This document shows, one piece after another, positions 62,099 through 64,000 of a stretch of 64,000 bases of DNA; position 1 is the stretch's first letter; each line of letters opens with the position of its first letter. Below the pieces are notes generated by a model. The model saw only the letters and a program-made list of their open reading frames with translations. It did no database searches and was not told the origin of the DNA. The DNA comes from Accumulibacter sp032229525 (GTDB taxonomy: Bacteria > Pseudomonadota > Gammaproteobacteria > Burkholderiales > Rhodocyclaceae): assembly GCF_032229525.1 (NCBI RefSeq), contig NZ_JAVTWB010000049.1:33103-97102 (forward strand), written 5' to 3'. The translations under genes and the position numbers were made by a program.

Positions 62099-62331
62099 GT
62101 GCGTTCCGGTGACTGTTTGCAATTGAAAACAAGCGGCGGCGGTGGCACGGGTGAGGCCTATCCTCCGCTCCTCGCCATGAGCTTGCAGAGGCTGCGCCGA
62201 ACGCCCGGGGGCGTCTGTGCGCTGCTGCACATAGCCAATACGGCGGCGTGTATAGTCAACACCCCTCGAATCTTCAATCCCACGGCGTCGGCAACGTCGT
62301 CCGACCGCTGCTGATGCCTGGGTGAACCGCC

Positions 62332-63069
62332 ATGCCGCCACTCCCCCGTGTCCCCGCCACGCATGACCCGCGCCAGAACCACCTGCTCGCCGCCCTGCCG
62401 GCGGACGAGTTCGCGCGCCTCCTGCCCAGTCTGGAGCTGGTGCCGATGCCGCTCGCCGAGGCGCTCTATGAGTCTGGCATTCAGATGCGCCATGTCTATT
62501 TCCCGACCACCTCGATCGTCTCCCTGCTCTATGTCATGGAGGACGGCTCGTCGGCTGAGATCGCCGTCGTCGGCAACGAGGGGGTCGTCGGTGTGTCGCT
62601 GTTCATGGGCGGCGAAAGCACGTCGAGCCGAGCGGTGGTGCAAAGCGCCGGACACGCCTATCGCTTGAAGGACCAGCTGCTGAAGGATGAGTTCTATCGC
62701 GCCGGCCCGATGCAACGTCTGTTGCTGCGCTACACCCAGGCGCTGCTGACGCAGATGGCGCAGACGGCGGTGTGCAACCGCCATCATTCGCTCGACCAGC
62801 AGCTGTGCCGCTGGCTGCTGCTTTCCCTCGACCGCCTGCTCTCGAACGAACTGGTGATGACGCAGGAACTGATCGCCAACATGCTCGGCGTACGCCGCGA
62901 GGGTGTTACCGAGGCCGCCGGCAACTTGCAGCGCGCCGGCTTGATCGAGTATCAGCGCGGGCACATCACCGTACTCGACCGGGCGGGTCTGGAGGCGCGC
63001 TGCTGCGAGTGTTACGCGGTCGTCAGGAAGGAGTTCGAGCGCCTGCTGCCGGAGGCGATCACCCGCTAA
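62332..63069 (+). CDS. Crp/Fnr-family transcriptional regulator
   Basis: A 245-residue protein with a cupin-like cNMP-type sensor (residues ~20-140, MRHVYFPTTSIVSLLYVMEDG) and a C-terminal winged HTH (TQELIANMLGVRREGVTEAAG near 183-203). The usual cAMP-contact RxS motif is not evident, so the ligand is unclear, and no Fe-S cysteine set like FNR is seen. A similar gene lies downstream. Confidence 0.85.
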   Translation: MPPLPRVPATHDPRQNHLLAALPADEFARLLPSLELVPMPLAEALYESGIQMRHVYFPTTSIVSLLYVMEDGSSAEIAVVGNEGVVGVSLFMGGESTSSRAVVQSAGHAYRLKDQLLKDEFYRAGPMQRLLLRYTQALLTQMAQTAVCNRHHSLDQQLCRWLLLSLDRLLSNELVMTQELIANMLGVRREGVTEAAGNLQRAGLIEYQRGHITVLDRAGLEARCCECYAVVRKEFERLLPEAITR

Positions 63070-63296
63070 GCCGACGGATCGGCTGCCACCGCAATCGCTC
63101 CCGGGGTGTCGCATGCGCCGCGTGGCGGCGCGGTTATGTGCGCTACCGCCCAGACAGTCGCCAGCTTTTCATCCACGCTCTGCGCCATGACCTGTTCACG
63201 CGGGCGACGCGATTGGCTCGTGTCCCGTATCCGGCAACGGGATAGCAGCACCACTTCTCCGCTTGCCGGTTTCTTCTTTGCATCCGGAAGGGCGTC

Positions 63297-64000
63297 GTGC
63301 CAATTGCCAAGTCTGCCGCTGGCCCGAATCGGCTGATCGAAGGCCTGCCGCGCAAAGAGCGTCGGCGTCTTCTGGCGGCCTGCGAGTCCGTCGAACTGAC
63401 GTTTGCCGAGGTCCTGGCCAAACCCGGCGAGCGTATTCAGCACGTCTTCTTTCCCACCACCAGCTACATATCCCTGCTGGCGCCGATCGACGATTGTGCC
63501 AGCCTGGAGGTGGGTCTGGTCGGCGACGAAGGCATGCTCGGGATCTCGCTTATCCTCGGGGTCGATGTTTCGCCGCTCAGCGCCCTGGTCCAGGGCGGTG
63601 GCCTTGCACTGCGAATGGACGCGGCGCCGTTTCGCCGCGAACTCGAACTCAGTCCGGCGCTGCACAGGCTGCTCAAGCGTTACCTCCACGTGGTGATGGG
63701 GCAACTGGCGCAGTCAACCGCGTGCACCCGCTTTCATGTCGTCGAAGAGCGTCTCGCCCGTTGCCTCTTGATGACGCAGGACCGGGCGCACTCGGGCGCA
63801 TTTCATGGCACACACGAATTCCTGGCCTCCCTGCTGGGCGTGCGTCGGGTAGGTGTGACCAAGGCGGCCACTTCACTGCAAAAGCGCAAGCTGATCAGCT
63901 ACAGTCGCGGGAATATCACGATTCTCGACCGCGGCGGCCTGGAAGCCGCTTCCTGCGGCTGCTACCAGGCCGACAACGCCACTTACGCCCGAGCGCTGGG
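63297..64000 (+). CDS. Crp/Fnr-family regulator, second copy (cut by window edge)
   Basis: The frame is open from GTG 63297 to the end of the window (234 codons seen). It has the same layout as its neighbour: HVFFPTTSYISLL near 44, then HEFLASLLGVRRVGVTKAA near 184-202 as HTH and SRGNITILDRGGLEAASCGCY near 209. A GGAAGGG site lies 6-12 bases before the GTG. It is a diverged tandem paralogue of the 62332 gene. Confidence 0.8.
   Translation, partial: MPIAKSAAGPNRLIEGLPRKERRRLLAACESVELTFAEVLAKPGERIQHVFFPTTSYISLLAPIDDCASLEVGLVGDEGMLGISLILGVDVSPLSALVQGGGLALRMDAAPFRRELELSPALHRLLKRYLHVVMGQLAQSTACTRFHVVEERLARCLLMTQDRAHSGAFHGTHEFLASLLGVRRVGVTKAATSLQKRKLISYSRGNITILDRGGLEAASCGCYQADNATYARAL

Noticed and set aside
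1..64000. tRNA, rRNA and CRISPR arrays
   Set aside because: No cloverleaf-like stretch, rRNA signature or regularly spaced repeat was seen in any gene-free region.

Overview
The window looks like the chromosome of a Rhodocyclales-type betaproteobacterium, most like the polyphosphate- and PHB-accumulating Candidatus Accumulibacter group. This rests on gene content: two phasins, the mlaFED-mlaA-mlaC-mlaB-yadGH-bolA-murA order, a DUF3579 gene, an N-ATPase remnant and a PilX/Msh pilus cluster. It is an inference, not a phylogeny. The sequence is a scaffold: 100 Ns at 39280-39379 are flanked by identical 55-base ends, so this gap is an unclosed contig overlap and not missing DNA.

Layout. (1) 1-19399, + strand: a surface-polysaccharide (O-antigen type) locus. 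Its first third is visibly more A+T-rich than the rest. It holds a truncated flippase, a glutaminase/PP-loop fusion amidotransferase, a GT39-like membrane glycosyltransferase, a second flippase, a Wzy-like polymerase, a GT2 enzyme, a WbpG-HisH-HisF ammonia-transfer trio, the three-enzyme UDP-L-FucNAc pathway (WbjB/C/D), a WbuB-type transferase, an SDR and a WbpM-like 4,6-dehydratase. (2) 19642-27658, +: metG, a small membrane protein, hrpA, an EI24 protein and a CinA-like protein. (3) 27692-29185, -: two phasins, each with its own terminator; the second has a consensus sigma-70 promoter flanked by a repeated operator-like site. (4) 29673-32141, -: lptA, lptC, a kdsC that has lost its catalytic half, and kdsD; kefB-like gene divergent. 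(5) 34325-52136: an MSHA-like type IV pilus system. A prepilin with an excellent sigma-54 promoter lies divergent to a membrane histidine kinase. A long minus-strand array runs from a sigma-54 response regulator through mshM, L, N, E, G, I, J, K, two minor pilins and a class III adenylate cyclase. (6) 52278-59287, +: Mla lipid-transport operon, an ABC-2 exporter, a BolA protein and murA. (7) 59461-64000: DUF3579, an IS3 fragment cutting into a decayed N-ATPase operon, two small lipoproteins, a hypothetical protein and two Crp/Fnr-like regulators.

How it fits together. Regions 1, 4 and 6 all concern the outer envelope: LPS sugars, Kdo, LPS transport, outer-membrane lipid asymmetry and peptidoglycan precursor. 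Region 5 is the most interesting. A sensor kinase and a sigma-54 activator bracket the pilus genes, the pilin promoter is of the sigma-54 class, the assembly ATPase has a c-di-GMP-type MshEN domain, and the last gene of the array should make cAMP. Together these suggest a pilus wired to two nucleotide second messengers. Several loci (kdsC, the lptA 3' side, the murA 3' side, N-ATPase) carry deletions or breakpoints.
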